The position numbers were made by a program, and so were the translations under genes. Below the pieces are notes generated by a model. That model did no database searches and had not been told where the DNA came from. It saw only the letters and a list, made by a program, of their open reading frames with translations. A stretch of DNA of 64,000 nt from Virgibacillus_N oceani_A (GTDB lineage: Bacteria; Bacillota; Bacilli; Bacillales; Amphibacillaceae), in the NCBI GenBank assembly GCA_041521345.1, contig JBGOHB010000006.1. One strand, given 5' to 3'. How positions within the stretch are numbered: position 1 is the first letter of the stretch; each line of letters opens with the position of its first letter. Shown one piece after another: positions 53,957-62,631 of this stretch.

Positions 53957-56221
53957 ATGAAAAGTTTTTTTAAACGTCTTTTGCACAGGGAAAAGGGTGC
54001 AGTTTCGGTATTTGCCGTTCTGATTATCCTGCCAATTTTTCTGCTTAATGCTTTATTTATTGATACCATTCGCATTATTACAGCGGAGCGGCAAATTGAC
54101 AATGCTATTGATACCGCTCTTCGTTCAACAATGGCAGAGTTCGATGAAAAGCTGGCTGCTGTTGGGTTGTTCGGTTACAGTGGGAGTCAGGCAGAGGCAG
54201 AATCAGATTTTCAGCATTATTTGCAAGAGCAGATGTACGATTCGGGGGAGCTTAGCGGCGCATTTTCGCTCGTACAACCGGATATACATAGTGGTTCAGC
54301 AACAGCCACATTTGATACAGACCGTAACCTGGTAGATCTGGATGTGTTCGAACATCAAATTTTGGAAAGTATGAAATACCAGGCACCGGCTCAAATTGGT
54401 CAGGAAATATTTAGTTTTGTTAGAAACTCAGGAATAGATAACATTTCTCAAGACGATGCCAATAATATTGAAGATCTAGCTGAATCCTATGAAGAATTAT
54501 TTGAGTTGGCAAAGCAGCGGAATGAGAAGATTGATGAGGCTCGGAGTGATATTGAAAAGTATATTAATATGCTTAGTGAAGATGGTGATTTTTCAAACAT
54601 ACTTGGTCCGTCTAACCCGAGTTTGCCTGAACAGATACCAGAAGATATCCGAAATATGGAAGAGTTGATCTATTATAACGAACGTTATCACCAGTTAAAA
54701 GAAGAAGCTGAAGAAGCTGAAGAAGCTGAAGAAGCTGAAGAAGATGGTGATGAAGAAGATGAAGAAAGCGAAGAAGAAAGACAGCAAGAGATTGAGAACT
54801 ATGAAAATGCACTTGATGAATCAAAAGATTACCATTTGTCCCTGTTTCTTCAATTCCGTTCGATTAAGTCAGATATAAATAGATTGCTATTTGGTACGGG
54901 GCCCGCTGCAGGTTCACCGGACAATTATGGACCAAACTCAGCTATGGACTACAATGATCGGATGGCGGACATCATGGGAGATCTCAACTTTGATGGTATT
55001 GACATCGATGATGAATCCCGTAGTGAAATTGAAAAGCTGGAGAACATGATATTGGATGATGAGTTCTTTAACGAAATTTATAACCATATTGAAACACTTG
55101 ATGAACAATTCTCACCAAATCAATCCATGAGTACAGAAGATGCACTTTCTGGTGAATATGGGTCAAGAACAGTCGTTGAACTTGTGGATGGTTTCCATAA
55201 AATCATTGAGGATCATGTAAATCCTGCCACTAATATTAAGGATACATTAAGGCAAAGATACAATGACTATCGGAATAATGACGCTGAAGTACTGCAAAAC
55301 CATTTAGGTGATTATGAAGATTCCAAGGAATTGCTGGAGCAGGAAGATGGTTTGGAGGAATTGGAAGAAGAAGCAGATGCATCATTTTCCGATTTGTGGG
55401 ATATTATAGGAGGCCTTGAAAACTTAGCAGATGATCAAGCTACTTATGATCAATTAGAGAGTATTATCTCACAATACGATGCAGTAAATGGTGACATTGA
55501 TAATGAAGATCCGGGAAGACTGCAATTTGTAAAAGATGCATTTGACCGTTTCGGCCAGTTCATAGAATTCGCAAACGGGTTTCCAGAGTCATTCCGAAAC
55601 CAGCTTTATATCAATGAATATGTTATGGCAAATTATGGTACAGATACATCGTATAATCTAGCGGAGCCAGATGCTTTTCTATATAAAAATAAGCAGGCCC
55701 AATTTATTACTTATGGTTATACCACAGCCGGAGCCAATTACGTTGCATTTATCAGGGATATAGCGATGGTGTTTTTTGTTGTTGCTTTAATTGATGCAGT
55801 ATTATTTAAGGGAGGTTTTGCTGGTCCGTTGGGAATTTTAAGAGCTGTAGCTGATGCTTTTCGAGTGACAGTAACAGGGGTTATGCAACTGACCACGGGT
55901 AATAACCAATATTCGTGGAGGCCATTGCAAATATCACCACCACTTAATATGTCAATGCCTTTATTTATGCGCATTTTTATGATTGTGAGATCTACTGGAG
56001 GAGAGGATTATAATAACGATAAAATGCGACGACTGCAAGCAGCTATCACATTGGATACAGATGTTCAACTGGATGACAATCCGTCATATATAAGGGGAAC
56101 GGTAAGAGGCGATGTGGATTTATTGTTTATTCCAGGGTTAACAAATCTTCTACCGAATGGAAGTGGAAGTTTATCCGGAAATACTTATACAATTGAGAAG
56201 ACCAAAGTTTATTCTTATTAG
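53957..56221 (+). CDS. tadG: TadG-like large pilus protein (DUF5702-like)
   Basis: 754 residues. N-terminal KGAVSVFAVLIILPIFLLNA is a TadE/TadG-type segment; helical coiled-coil regions fill ~180-480, with a tract of repeated EEA codons (~residues 249-262) and acidic DEEDEESEEERQQE. Near residue 590-650 there is a second hydrophobic region (YVAFIRDIAMVFFVVALIDA). It is like the large TadG/DUF5702 proteins of Firmicute Tad loci. ATG after CAGGAGG. Confidence 0.8.
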   Translation: MKSFFKRLLHREKGAVSVFAVLIILPIFLLNALFIDTIRIITAERQIDNAIDTALRSTMAEFDEKLAAVGLFGYSGSQAEAESDFQHYLQEQMYDSGELSGAFSLVQPDIHSGSATATFDTDRNLVDLDVFEHQILESMKYQAPAQIGQEIFSFVRNSGIDNISQDDANNIEDLAESYEELFELAKQRNEKIDEARSDIEKYINMLSEDGDFSNILGPSNPSLPEQIPEDIRNMEELIYYNERYHQLKEEAEEAEEAEEAEEDGDEEDEESEEERQQEIENYENALDESKDYHLSLFLQFRSIKSDINRLLFGTGPAAGSPDNYGPNSAMDYNDRMADIMGDLNFDGIDIDDESRSEIEKLENMILDDEFFNEIYNHIETLDEQFSPNQSMSTEDALSGEYGSRTVVELVDGFHKIIEDHVNPATNIKDTLRQRYNDYRNNDAEVLQNHLGDYEDSKELLEQEDGLEELEEEADASFSDLWDIIGGLENLADDQATYDQLESIISQYDAVNGDIDNEDPGRLQFVKDAFDRFGQFIEFANGFPESFRNQLYINEYVMANYGTDTSYNLAEPDAFLYKNKQAQFITYGYTTAGANYVAFIRDIAMVFFVVALIDAVLFKGGFAGPLGILRAVADAFRVTVTGVMQLTTGNNQYSWRPLQISPPLNMSMPLFMRIFMIVRSTGGEDYNNDKMRRLQAAITLDTDVQLDDNPSYIRGTVRGDVDLLFIPGLTNLLPNGSGSLSGNTYTIEKTKVYSY
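54701..54745 (+). repeat. Tandem GAAGAAGCT microsatellite in tadG
   Basis: Four perfect copies of GAAGAAGCT followed by GAAGAAGAT, each encoding Glu-Glu-Ala. In-frame length change by slippage would add or remove three residues at a time. Confidence 0.75.
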
Positions 56222-56234
56222 GGGGAATAAAAAA

Positions 56235-56846
56235 GTGAGAAAGTTATTTATTATTTTACTTGCAGGTATATTCATTGCAGGCTGCAATGGAAATGACGAA
56301 GAAGAAAATAGTAATGGGGAAATGAACGGGAACGATCAGGCTGAAGAAAATAATGGTGATGACGATGGTGAGAACAATGAAGACAATGGAGATGAACAGA
56401 CAAATATTTATCAAATTGGTGAAACTGCAGAAGGAACGAGCAGTTCCTATGGATTTCCTTATGAGGTAACAGTAAATGATTTTGAAGTAACTGGTGATGA
56501 AGTAGCAGGAAATACATTAGAAGATATATACGCCGAAGGTTTCGAGCCGAGTGAGGATGCAAGATTTGCTGTGGTCAATGTTACGTTAAACAATACAGGA
56601 GATGATTCATTTGTTCCGAATGATACAATGTCTCCAACATTAGATGGTGAATTCACAAGTGAATATCCAGATATGAGTTTAAGTCCTGAGCTTGACGCGG
56701 AACTTAATCCCGGAGAAGAAGTAACAGCTGATCTTGTTTTTATAATTGATACGCTTTTCCAGGAAGATGGAGTTGTAAATTTGGTGTATAACATTCATGA
56801 TCCCAACCATGAATTTCATTTTGAACTGCCAATTCCTGAACAATAA
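56235..56846 (+). CDS. DUF4352-type lipoprotein 2
   Basis: About 203 residues from a GTG after GGGGGAATAAAAAA. The lipobox FIAGC (residue ~17) is followed by an acidic Asn/Asp/Glu linker, then the beta-sandwich EGTSSSYGFPYEVTVNDFEV and FAVVNVTLNNTGDDSFVPND. It is 13 bases after tadG. It resembles the upstream lipoprotein in layout but not closely in sequence. Confidence 0.78.
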   Translation: MRKLFIILLAGIFIAGCNGNDEEENSNGEMNGNDQAEENNGDDDGENNEDNGDEQTNIYQIGETAEGTSSSYGFPYEVTVNDFEVTGDEVAGNTLEDIYAEGFEPSEDARFAVVNVTLNNTGDDSFVPNDTMSPTLDGEFTSEYPDMSLSPELDAELNPGEEVTADLVFIIDTLFQEDGVVNLVYNIHDPNHEFHFELPIPEQ

Positions 56847-56853
56847 AGGCAAA

Positions 56854-56883
56854 CTTCTAAGGGCACTTGTTGCCCTTAAGAAG
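56854..56883 (+). terminator. Hairpin inside the Tad cluster
   Basis: CTTCTAAGGGCA pairs with TGCCCTTAAGAAG with one bulge, 8 bases after the lipoprotein 2 stop. No T-run follows, so it may be a processing or attenuation site splitting the cluster into two expression levels. It lies in the largest internal gap after 53.9 kb (125 bases). Confidence 0.45.
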
Positions 56884-56971
56884 GAATACTAATAAGTAGT
56901 TAGTGTTTCTTCTTAAGCGCAGCACATTCTCTTCGCTTTAAATAAATGGAATATCATGTCTTAGAAAGAAG

Positions 56972-57571
56972 GTGGCTTGTATAAAGTTGAAGATTTTACG
57001 CAAAGAAGATGGAAGTATCACGGTGGAAGCATCATTACTCATCCCTATTCTATTAACTTTTTTACTGTTTTTAATGTCATTAGTTAAAATAGCCATTGCT
57101 GAAATGGCATTGCAGGAATCCGTAAATGAAACAGCACAAACAGTAGCCCATTATTCATTTCTCGCGCTTGTGATTGAGGGGGCAGTGATGGATGGTACTG
57201 AAGGGTTTATTGATGATTTAACAGACGATCAAAAGGATAGATTTGATAATAATATGATTGCGAATCATTTGCTGGACACATTAAGTGAGGAAGTTAAAAG
57301 TGAAATACCTTCAACTGGAGCACTGCTTAATGATCATGTGGCAGAAGCCACTTTTGAAGAAGCAGTCATGAATAAATACAAGGACAAAGTAGGGGGATCA
57401 GATTTCTTTAATGCAGATGGCATATCCATCGTTGATCACAATTTTCCTCAATCCCAAGATTCAGATGTCAGAATTGAAGTCGAAAATGAACTACGTTTTG
57501 TGTTGCCTTTTTATGAGAGGGATATAACCATCAGGAAAAAAACTGTCGAACGCGCTTGGGCTGGTAATTGA
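56972..57571 (+). CDS. Second TadE-like pseudopilin
   Basis: 199 residues from a GTG (GAAGG abuts it; a TTG at 56987 is an alternative). EDGSITVEASLLIPILLTFL is the class III prepilin-like core with the expected Glu, then one helix and a ~150-residue ectodomain. It is a likely minor pilin processed with the others by the prepilin peptidase, which begins 24 bases downstream. Confidence 0.78.
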   Translation: MACIKLKILRKEDGSITVEASLLIPILLTFLLFLMSLVKIAIAEMALQESVNETAQTVAHYSFLALVIEGAVMDGTEGFIDDLTDDQKDRFDNNMIANHLLDTLSEEVKSEIPSTGALLNDHVAEATFEEAVMNKYKDKVGGSDFFNADGISIVDHNFPQSQDSDVRIEVENELRFVLPFYERDITIRKKTVERAWAGN

Positions 57572-57595
57572 CACTAAAATGGAAAGGAGAGAAAA

Positions 57596-58114
57596 ATGGC
57601 TGGACACTTTATCATATTAATTATATTTTTAATCGTTGCTTCCTATTATGATATCAGGTATCAACGGCTGCCTAATTGGTTAAACATGAGCGGAATGCTG
57701 GTTGGTATGGCTTACCATCTTATCGTAAACCAATTGGATGGTTTCATAAGCTCTGTGCTGGGGCTATTGGTAGCAGGCGGCATATTGCTGGTCATGTATA
57801 TTTTTAAAGCGCTCGGAGCAGGTGATGTGAAATTATTCGCAGCTATTGGAGCTATCAGCGGTGTTTTGTTTTCTTTATATGCTATTATGTATACCATCAT
57901 TTTTGCAGGAATTATTGCACTTATCGTATTATTATTCACTAAAACTTTTTTGATCAATATTACATTGGCACTCTTACATATTAAGGAATCTATTAAAGAT
58001 AAATCACTAACACCTTTGGATGAATTTAAAAACAATATTTCCAACCGGTTTCCATTCATTTATGCTGTTATACCAGGTGTTATCACAGCATTTTATTATA
58101 TGTATCTGGCTTAA
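57596..58114 (+). CDS. tadV: Prepilin peptidase TadV/CpaA
   Basis: 172 residues, six membrane segments, A24-family aspartic protease. Catalytic Asp residues in ASYYDIRYQRLPNWLN and ALGAGDVKLFAAIGA (the G-x-GD motif). It cleaves the Flp-like and TadE-like prepilins. ATG after GGAAAGGAG. This is the last clearly Tad gene; the FHA protein starts 11 bases later. Confidence 0.9.
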   Translation: MAGHFIILIIFLIVASYYDIRYQRLPNWLNMSGMLVGMAYHLIVNQLDGFISSVLGLLVAGGILLVMYIFKALGAGDVKLFAAIGAISGVLFSLYAIMYTIIFAGIIALIVLLFTKTFLINITLALLHIKESIKDKSLTPLDEFKNNISNRFPFIYAVIPGVITAFYYMYLA

Positions 58115-58125
58115 GGAGGAATAAC

Positions 58126-59577
58126 ATGTCTACGCAACTGGATGAATATTCAATAGAGTATGTTGAATCTAATGGAACATATTTAAAACTGCAAAAAAAC
58201 CAGAATGAAGGATTTAAACAAGACGATTTTCAGGAGCTTCAGCTGAAAATGATTCAGTCAAATCATTTTCCCAGACTGCTGCCAATGAGCTTTGAAGATA
58301 TAAATAACCGGATTTCCGTTTTTTATAAAATTGAAGGTTTACGAAAGTTACGTTCATTAACAAAAGAACACCCACCTACCATGCAGGAATATTATGCTTT
58401 GTTTATCAATCTTATTCAGGCATTGCAAGATTCGAACAATAATATGCTGACAGACCGTCACTTTGTATTGAATGAAGAGAATATTTATATAGGAAATGGT
58501 TATCACGATGTAAATTTAATTTACCTGCCGCTTAAACAAAGTGAGGAGAATAGCTCTGTTTATGAAAGTTTGAAACAACTGTTGTTAAATATGGCGAGTG
58601 AAGTTAAAGGGTTGAATGGTACGCAGTTTAAAATGATTCTTAACTATATCAAAGATCCCGGTTTCAGTCTTCAGGGAATAAAACAGTTATTAAGCAAACT
58701 TCAAGATAAACAGCAGGAGCATGCTGCTGAAGAGGACAATCAGGAAGAAGAGAATCATCAGGAAGAATATAAAACAAAAAAGATAAGGCGAATGCCCCCT
58801 TTAAACAGGAAATTAAAACTTTATTCCGTATTAATTGGGGTTCTGTTACTCGCCGTTGTCTGGAATTTTTATGATGGATCTCCAAGTCCGTTTATGTTTA
58901 CATTATCAATCATCTTATCGCTTGCTGTTATTGGTGGTGTAGTCGTTTATTGGTTTGTATGGCGGCCTGGTGTAGAACCAATTATTACTGAAAAAGAAGT
59001 AAAGGTGAAGAAAAAACAAAACAAACCAAAGCAAACAAGGGAAAGAAAAGCGAAGGCTGCGTCATCAAATGAATGGCAACCTGAAAAACAAAAGCAGGAA
59101 AGCAATCAGCTGACGGAAACAGGTTTTGCATTACCTCAACAGGAAAGTGCTTCAACCATTGATTCAACTACTGGAAACAATGCAATACCTGAGAAACCAC
59201 AAACACAAGTTTATGATGAAACAATGCTGCTGGATGAATCGGAAATGGTATCCGAATCGAAATTACGAAAAGCACAAAATTATTTGCTGGTGGACCGAGA
59301 AGGAACGGAAGAAAGAATGGAACTGGATGAAGATAATTTTGTTATTGGCAGGGCAGAAAAAGGAACAAATTTTGTTGAAAACAGCATCGGTGTATCGAGA
59401 ATGCATATTGAATTTATAAAACTCTCTGATACTTACGGGATAAAAGATTTAGGTGCTAAAAATGGTACCTACATTAATCAAGAGAAGATAATTCCTTATA
59501 AAATTTATGAACTGGAAGATGAAGATGAGGTACAAATCGGAAAAACAATCTATACGTATAGGGTCGTCTATGATTAA
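58126..59577 (+). CDS. DUF6382-like plus FHA domain membrane protein
   Basis: 483 residues. Residues ~1-195 (DUF6382-like) look like a degraded kinase fold; TMs follow at ~230-250 and ~255-275; a basic linker (KVKKKQNKPKQTRERKAKA) leads to a C-terminal FHA domain ~385-480 with FVIGRAEKGTNF, GVSRMHIEF and KNGTYINQEKII. FHA binds phosphothreonine, so it should be read by the neighbouring kinase and phosphatase. ATG 11 bases after tadV stop. Confidence 0.85.
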   Translation: MSTQLDEYSIEYVESNGTYLKLQKNQNEGFKQDDFQELQLKMIQSNHFPRLLPMSFEDINNRISVFYKIEGLRKLRSLTKEHPPTMQEYYALFINLIQALQDSNNNMLTDRHFVLNEENIYIGNGYHDVNLIYLPLKQSEENSSVYESLKQLLLNMASEVKGLNGTQFKMILNYIKDPGFSLQGIKQLLSKLQDKQQEHAAEEDNQEEENHQEEYKTKKIRRMPPLNRKLKLYSVLIGVLLLAVVWNFYDGSPSPFMFTLSIILSLAVIGGVVVYWFVWRPGVEPIITEKEVKVKKKQNKPKQTRERKAKAASSNEWQPEKQKQESNQLTETGFALPQQESASTIDSTTGNNAIPEKPQTQVYDETMLLDESEMVSESKLRKAQNYLLVDREGTEERMELDEDNFVIGRAEKGTNFVENSIGVSRMHIEFIKLSDTYGIKDLGAKNGTYINQEKIIPYKIYELEDEDEVQIGKTIYTYRVVYD

Positions 59578-59596
59578 TACAAGGAAGGGAATAAAA

Positions 59597-60433
59597 TTGT
59601 ACGGAGGAAAGGTAAGTGTAAACCCTTCATCCAAAAAGGTGAATGAAGATTACCTTACATACGTCAGCGATACGATGAATAATGGTGAAGATGTACATAT
59701 AGGAATCATTGCTGACGGGATGGGAGGACATACATCAGGAGATGCCGCGAGTTACTATGCAGTCCATTTTATATTGAAATGGTGGAAGCGTATCCTCTGG
59801 GAACATGATTCAGTGGATGCATTTTTTAAGGATTGTCAAGCCAGTATTATAGATGTCTTTTACGAAATCAATGATAATTTAATTGAGTTAGGAAGACTGG
59901 AGAATAAGAAAATTGGTACAACATTAAGTGTCATATTATTTGTAGGGAATGACTATTACGTTTGTCATATCGGAGACACACGAATTTATCGATATAGGGA
60001 AAGCGTGCTGGAACGAGAGGAGAAACCGACAGACGATACTATTGATCTGGATGAGGAAAAGTCGCTATTACAGCTGACAGAGGATCATTCCTGGGCATCG
60101 GAGCAAATTAAAAACGGTAAAATGGAACCTGAAGCTGCCAATAATCATGAAAAATCTCATTATCTTACGCAATGTCTGGGTGTAAAAGGTGGCATTAAGC
60201 CTTTTACCGCTTCAGGATCTTTTACAAGTGCTGATTACTTTTTATTAACCTCTGATGGGTTTCATAATTTATTTTCCGATAATTGGATAAGGGATCAATG
60301 GTGCAATAAACTTGAAGAAGGGGCAAGTATGCAGGAAATCTGTGATTACTTTTACAAATTAGCTAAAACATCTCATTTCCGTGATGATGTTTCCATACTT
60401 ACGGTTAATATCAGTGAAAGAACTGGGGAATAA
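59597..60433 (+). CDS. PP2C-type protein phosphatase
   Basis: About 278 residues. Metal-ligand Asp motifs: GIIADGMGGHTSGDAASYYA, KIGTTLSVILF, CHIGDTRIYRYR, LLTSDGF and FRDDVSILTV. It dephosphorylates Ser/Thr, likely the substrates of the following kinase. The TTG at 59597 has GAAGGGA six bases upstream; an ATG at 59570 that overlaps the FHA gene lacks a site. Two bases before the kinase gene. Confidence 0.88.
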   Translation: MYGGKVSVNPSSKKVNEDYLTYVSDTMNNGEDVHIGIIADGMGGHTSGDAASYYAVHFILKWWKRILWEHDSVDAFFKDCQASIIDVFYEINDNLIELGRLENKKIGTTLSVILFVGNDYYVCHIGDTRIYRYRESVLEREEKPTDDTIDLDEEKSLLQLTEDHSWASEQIKNGKMEPEAANNHEKSHYLTQCLGVKGGIKPFTASGSFTSADYFLLTSDGFHNLFSDNWIRDQWCNKLEEGASMQEICDYFYKLAKTSHFRDDVSILTVNISERTGE

Positions 60434-60435
60434 AA

Positions 60436-61251
60436 ATGGTAAAAACGCTTGAATATATTGATGGGAAGTACAAGATAGTAAGCTTTCTATGTGAAGGCGG
60501 CACATCTCATGTATATGAAGTAGAAATTGCTGGGGAAGAGCGGGCTGTTTTAAAAATATCTAAACAGCCCACAACCCTATTAAACGATCAGATTGATAAT
60601 GAGGCTAAAATTCTTGCTGCTGTTAACCATGAAAATATACCCAAACTGTTTGATAAGGTAATGGTGGATCGTCACTACCACGGTATTATCATGGAAAAAT
60701 TGGAAGGCAAGCGCCTATCGGATATTATTGAAAATGAAGGAAGGAAGTTCGATTGGCAGGAACTGTTGGATGTTGCCAAACAACTTGCTGATATCATTCA
60801 AACTTTCCATCAAAAAAATTCGCCAATTGTGATCAGGGATATTAAACCATCAAATATTCTGTTGTCTAACCGAACCGAGGTACATTTAATAGATTTTGGG
60901 ACATCTGCTGTACTGAATGCTGCCGAGCGGCATAAAGCTTTAGGAACAATTGGTTATGCAGCACCGGAACAGTTTGAAAACGGGGGTATTGATTTGCGAT
61001 CAGATTTATTTTCATTTGGAGCCACATTGTTTTACATCGTAAGCGGCGGTAAAAATATTTACACAAGCAATGCAAGAAATATATTATCCAATAACCTTCC
61101 TAAATCTTTTGCTCATTTTATATTGAAGCTGACAGAAACAAATGCGGATGAGAGATATGACTCGATAGACCAAGTTATAAATAAATTAAATAGAGTACGG
61201 CCAACTTTTTTGGAACGTATTTTCCGTTCGGATATTGACCAGCCAATGTAG
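60436..61251 (+). CDS. Soluble Hanks-type Ser/Thr protein kinase
   Basis: 271 residues, kinase domain only, without membrane segment or PASTA domains. G-loop LCEGGTSHVYEV, Lys in AVLKISK, catalytic loop VIRDIKPSNILL (Arg-Asp kept, the usual HRD His replaced by Ile), DFG in HLIDFGTSA, then GYAAPEQF. It lacks the C-terminal sensor of PrkC. It likely phosphorylates the FHA ligand or the EssB-like protein, and is opposed by the PP2C. ATG two bases after the phosphatase stop. Confidence 0.88.
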   Translation: MVKTLEYIDGKYKIVSFLCEGGTSHVYEVEIAGEERAVLKISKQPTTLLNDQIDNEAKILAAVNHENIPKLFDKVMVDRHYHGIIMEKLEGKRLSDIIENEGRKFDWQELLDVAKQLADIIQTFHQKNSPIVIRDIKPSNILLSNRTEVHLIDFGTSAVLNAAERHKALGTIGYAAPEQFENGGIDLRSDLFSFGATLFYIVSGGKNIYTSNARNILSNNLPKSFAHFILKLTETNADERYDSIDQVINKLNRVRPTFLERIFRSDIDQPM

Positions 61252-61278
61252 ATTTTATAGAACCTTGGAGGTGATTAT

Positions 61279-62631
61279 ATGGAAGATTCTCATGTGCTAA
61301 AGCATGGATATATTAAAGAAGAGAACGAATCAATTATTTATCAAATTCAAAAGGAACAAACAAGATTGGTTGATAAGGAACAATTATATGAATTAAAGAA
61401 AGATGATCCTTTATTCTTTAAGTTTCAAAACTGCAAAGTAGATGATACATATGTTCGTGTTTCCTACGAGAAGCTGCAAGGATATAAATCTATTCAGCAT
61501 TTTTTAGAAGCCGATCAAGAAGTTAAACGTCAAATAGCTATTAACCTTTTGTCCGTAGAAAAAATGATTGGCACACAATATACCACGCTAATTCATCCAA
61601 CTAATATTTATGCTGATGATATAGGTAATGTCATGCTGGCTCATCGTGGCATTCGTTCTGTTTTTCCAACCGAGGAATTAACAGTTCCTCAGCTTCTGTC
61701 AGAGTTAAAGAAGATAATCATTTATCTGTTTTCATCCTATAGTTTATCGCAAATCAACAGTACAAAAAAGAAGAACATATTAAGAGAAAATTCTTTTCTG
61801 GAAAAAATTCATCAGGCCGACAGCATAGAGCATCTTAATCGAGTGCTCCATTCTGAACCAATTCCAGAGCAGAAGCAGGGAAAAGAAATTCCGAAAAAAC
61901 CGTTGCTCTCTGGTATTTTAATAGGTGTACTTGCCGGTATGTTATTGCTCTATATGTTTAAAGTAGTACCAATGTCTGAAGCGGCAGATAACCAAATGAA
62001 CCAAGAAGCGGAACTAAGTCATGAAAATCTGGAATTAATTGATGAAAAAGAGGAACTGCAAGCTTCACTTGAGAATAGAGATTTAATGATAAGAGCCTAT
62101 GAAGCAGCTATAAATGGTGATACAGAAGAAGCCATTTCAACTTTCGAAGGTGTTGAAAATCTTCATGAAAACGCTGAAATGATATTACTTGAACAATATC
62201 TTAACTCAGATACTCCAGAAAGTCTGGAAAAAGCAGCCAATTTGGGTGAAGACTACCCTTTGAGGGTTGTTGAAGGATTAACGGGACTAAATAGTTCAGA
62301 TGCTAATGAGGCAATTCTTACGATAGCATCTGATATACCGGAAGTTAGTATTGAAAAAGCCTGGATAAATGAAGAATATGAATCTGTGATTGAAGTTTAC
62401 GATGATAATCAGGAAAATGAAAGAGCAAAATATCTGGCGGCTCACAGTTATATTGAACTGGAAAATCATGAAGCGGCACTGGATCTTGGGCAAGAACTCG
62501 AGGATAATGATATTCAAATTGCCAGTCTTATTCTCCAACAGGAGGAAATAGCGGACGATGATGACCTGGATGATGATGAAAGAGATGATTTAATTGAGGA
62601 ATTGGATGAAATGATTGATGATTTGGAATAA
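61279..62631 (+). CDS. YukC/EssB-like membrane pseudokinase
   Basis: 450 residues, close to B. subtilis YukC (451) and staphylococcal EssB (444). N-terminal pseudokinase-like domain ~1-195 (DPLFFKFQNCKVDD, YKSIQHFLEADQEVKRQIAI, LIHPTNIYADDIGNVMLAHR), one membrane segment ~210-232 (GILIGVLAGMLLLYMFKVVP), then a helical repeat domain to the end (AINGDTEEAISTFEGVENL, YLAAHSYIELENHEAALDLG) and an acidic tail. This is the EssB plan, normally part of type VII secretion. No EssC or WXG100 gene is nearby. ATG after TTGGAGGTG, 27 bases after the kinase; it is the last gene of the cluster. Confidence 0.72.
   Translation: MEDSHVLKHGYIKEENESIIYQIQKEQTRLVDKEQLYELKKDDPLFFKFQNCKVDDTYVRVSYEKLQGYKSIQHFLEADQEVKRQIAINLLSVEKMIGTQYTTLIHPTNIYADDIGNVMLAHRGIRSVFPTEELTVPQLLSELKKIIIYLFSSYSLSQINSTKKKNILRENSFLEKIHQADSIEHLNRVLHSEPIPEQKQGKEIPKKPLLSGILIGVLAGMLLLYMFKVVPMSEAADNQMNQEAELSHENLELIDEKEELQASLENRDLMIRAYEAAINGDTEEAISTFEGVENLHENAEMILLEQYLNSDTPESLEKAANLGEDYPLRVVEGLTGLNSSDANEAILTIASDIPEVSIEKAWINEEYESVIEVYDDNQENERAKYLAAHSYIELENHEAALDLGQELEDNDIQIASLILQQEEIADDDDLDDDERDDLIEELDEMIDDLE

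Noticed and set aside
47777..62631. Type VII secretion system
   Set aside because: Despite the EssB-like gene and FHA domain, there is no FtsK-type EssC ATPase, no WXG100 protein and no YukD-like ubiquitin fold gene; the core genes are Tad.
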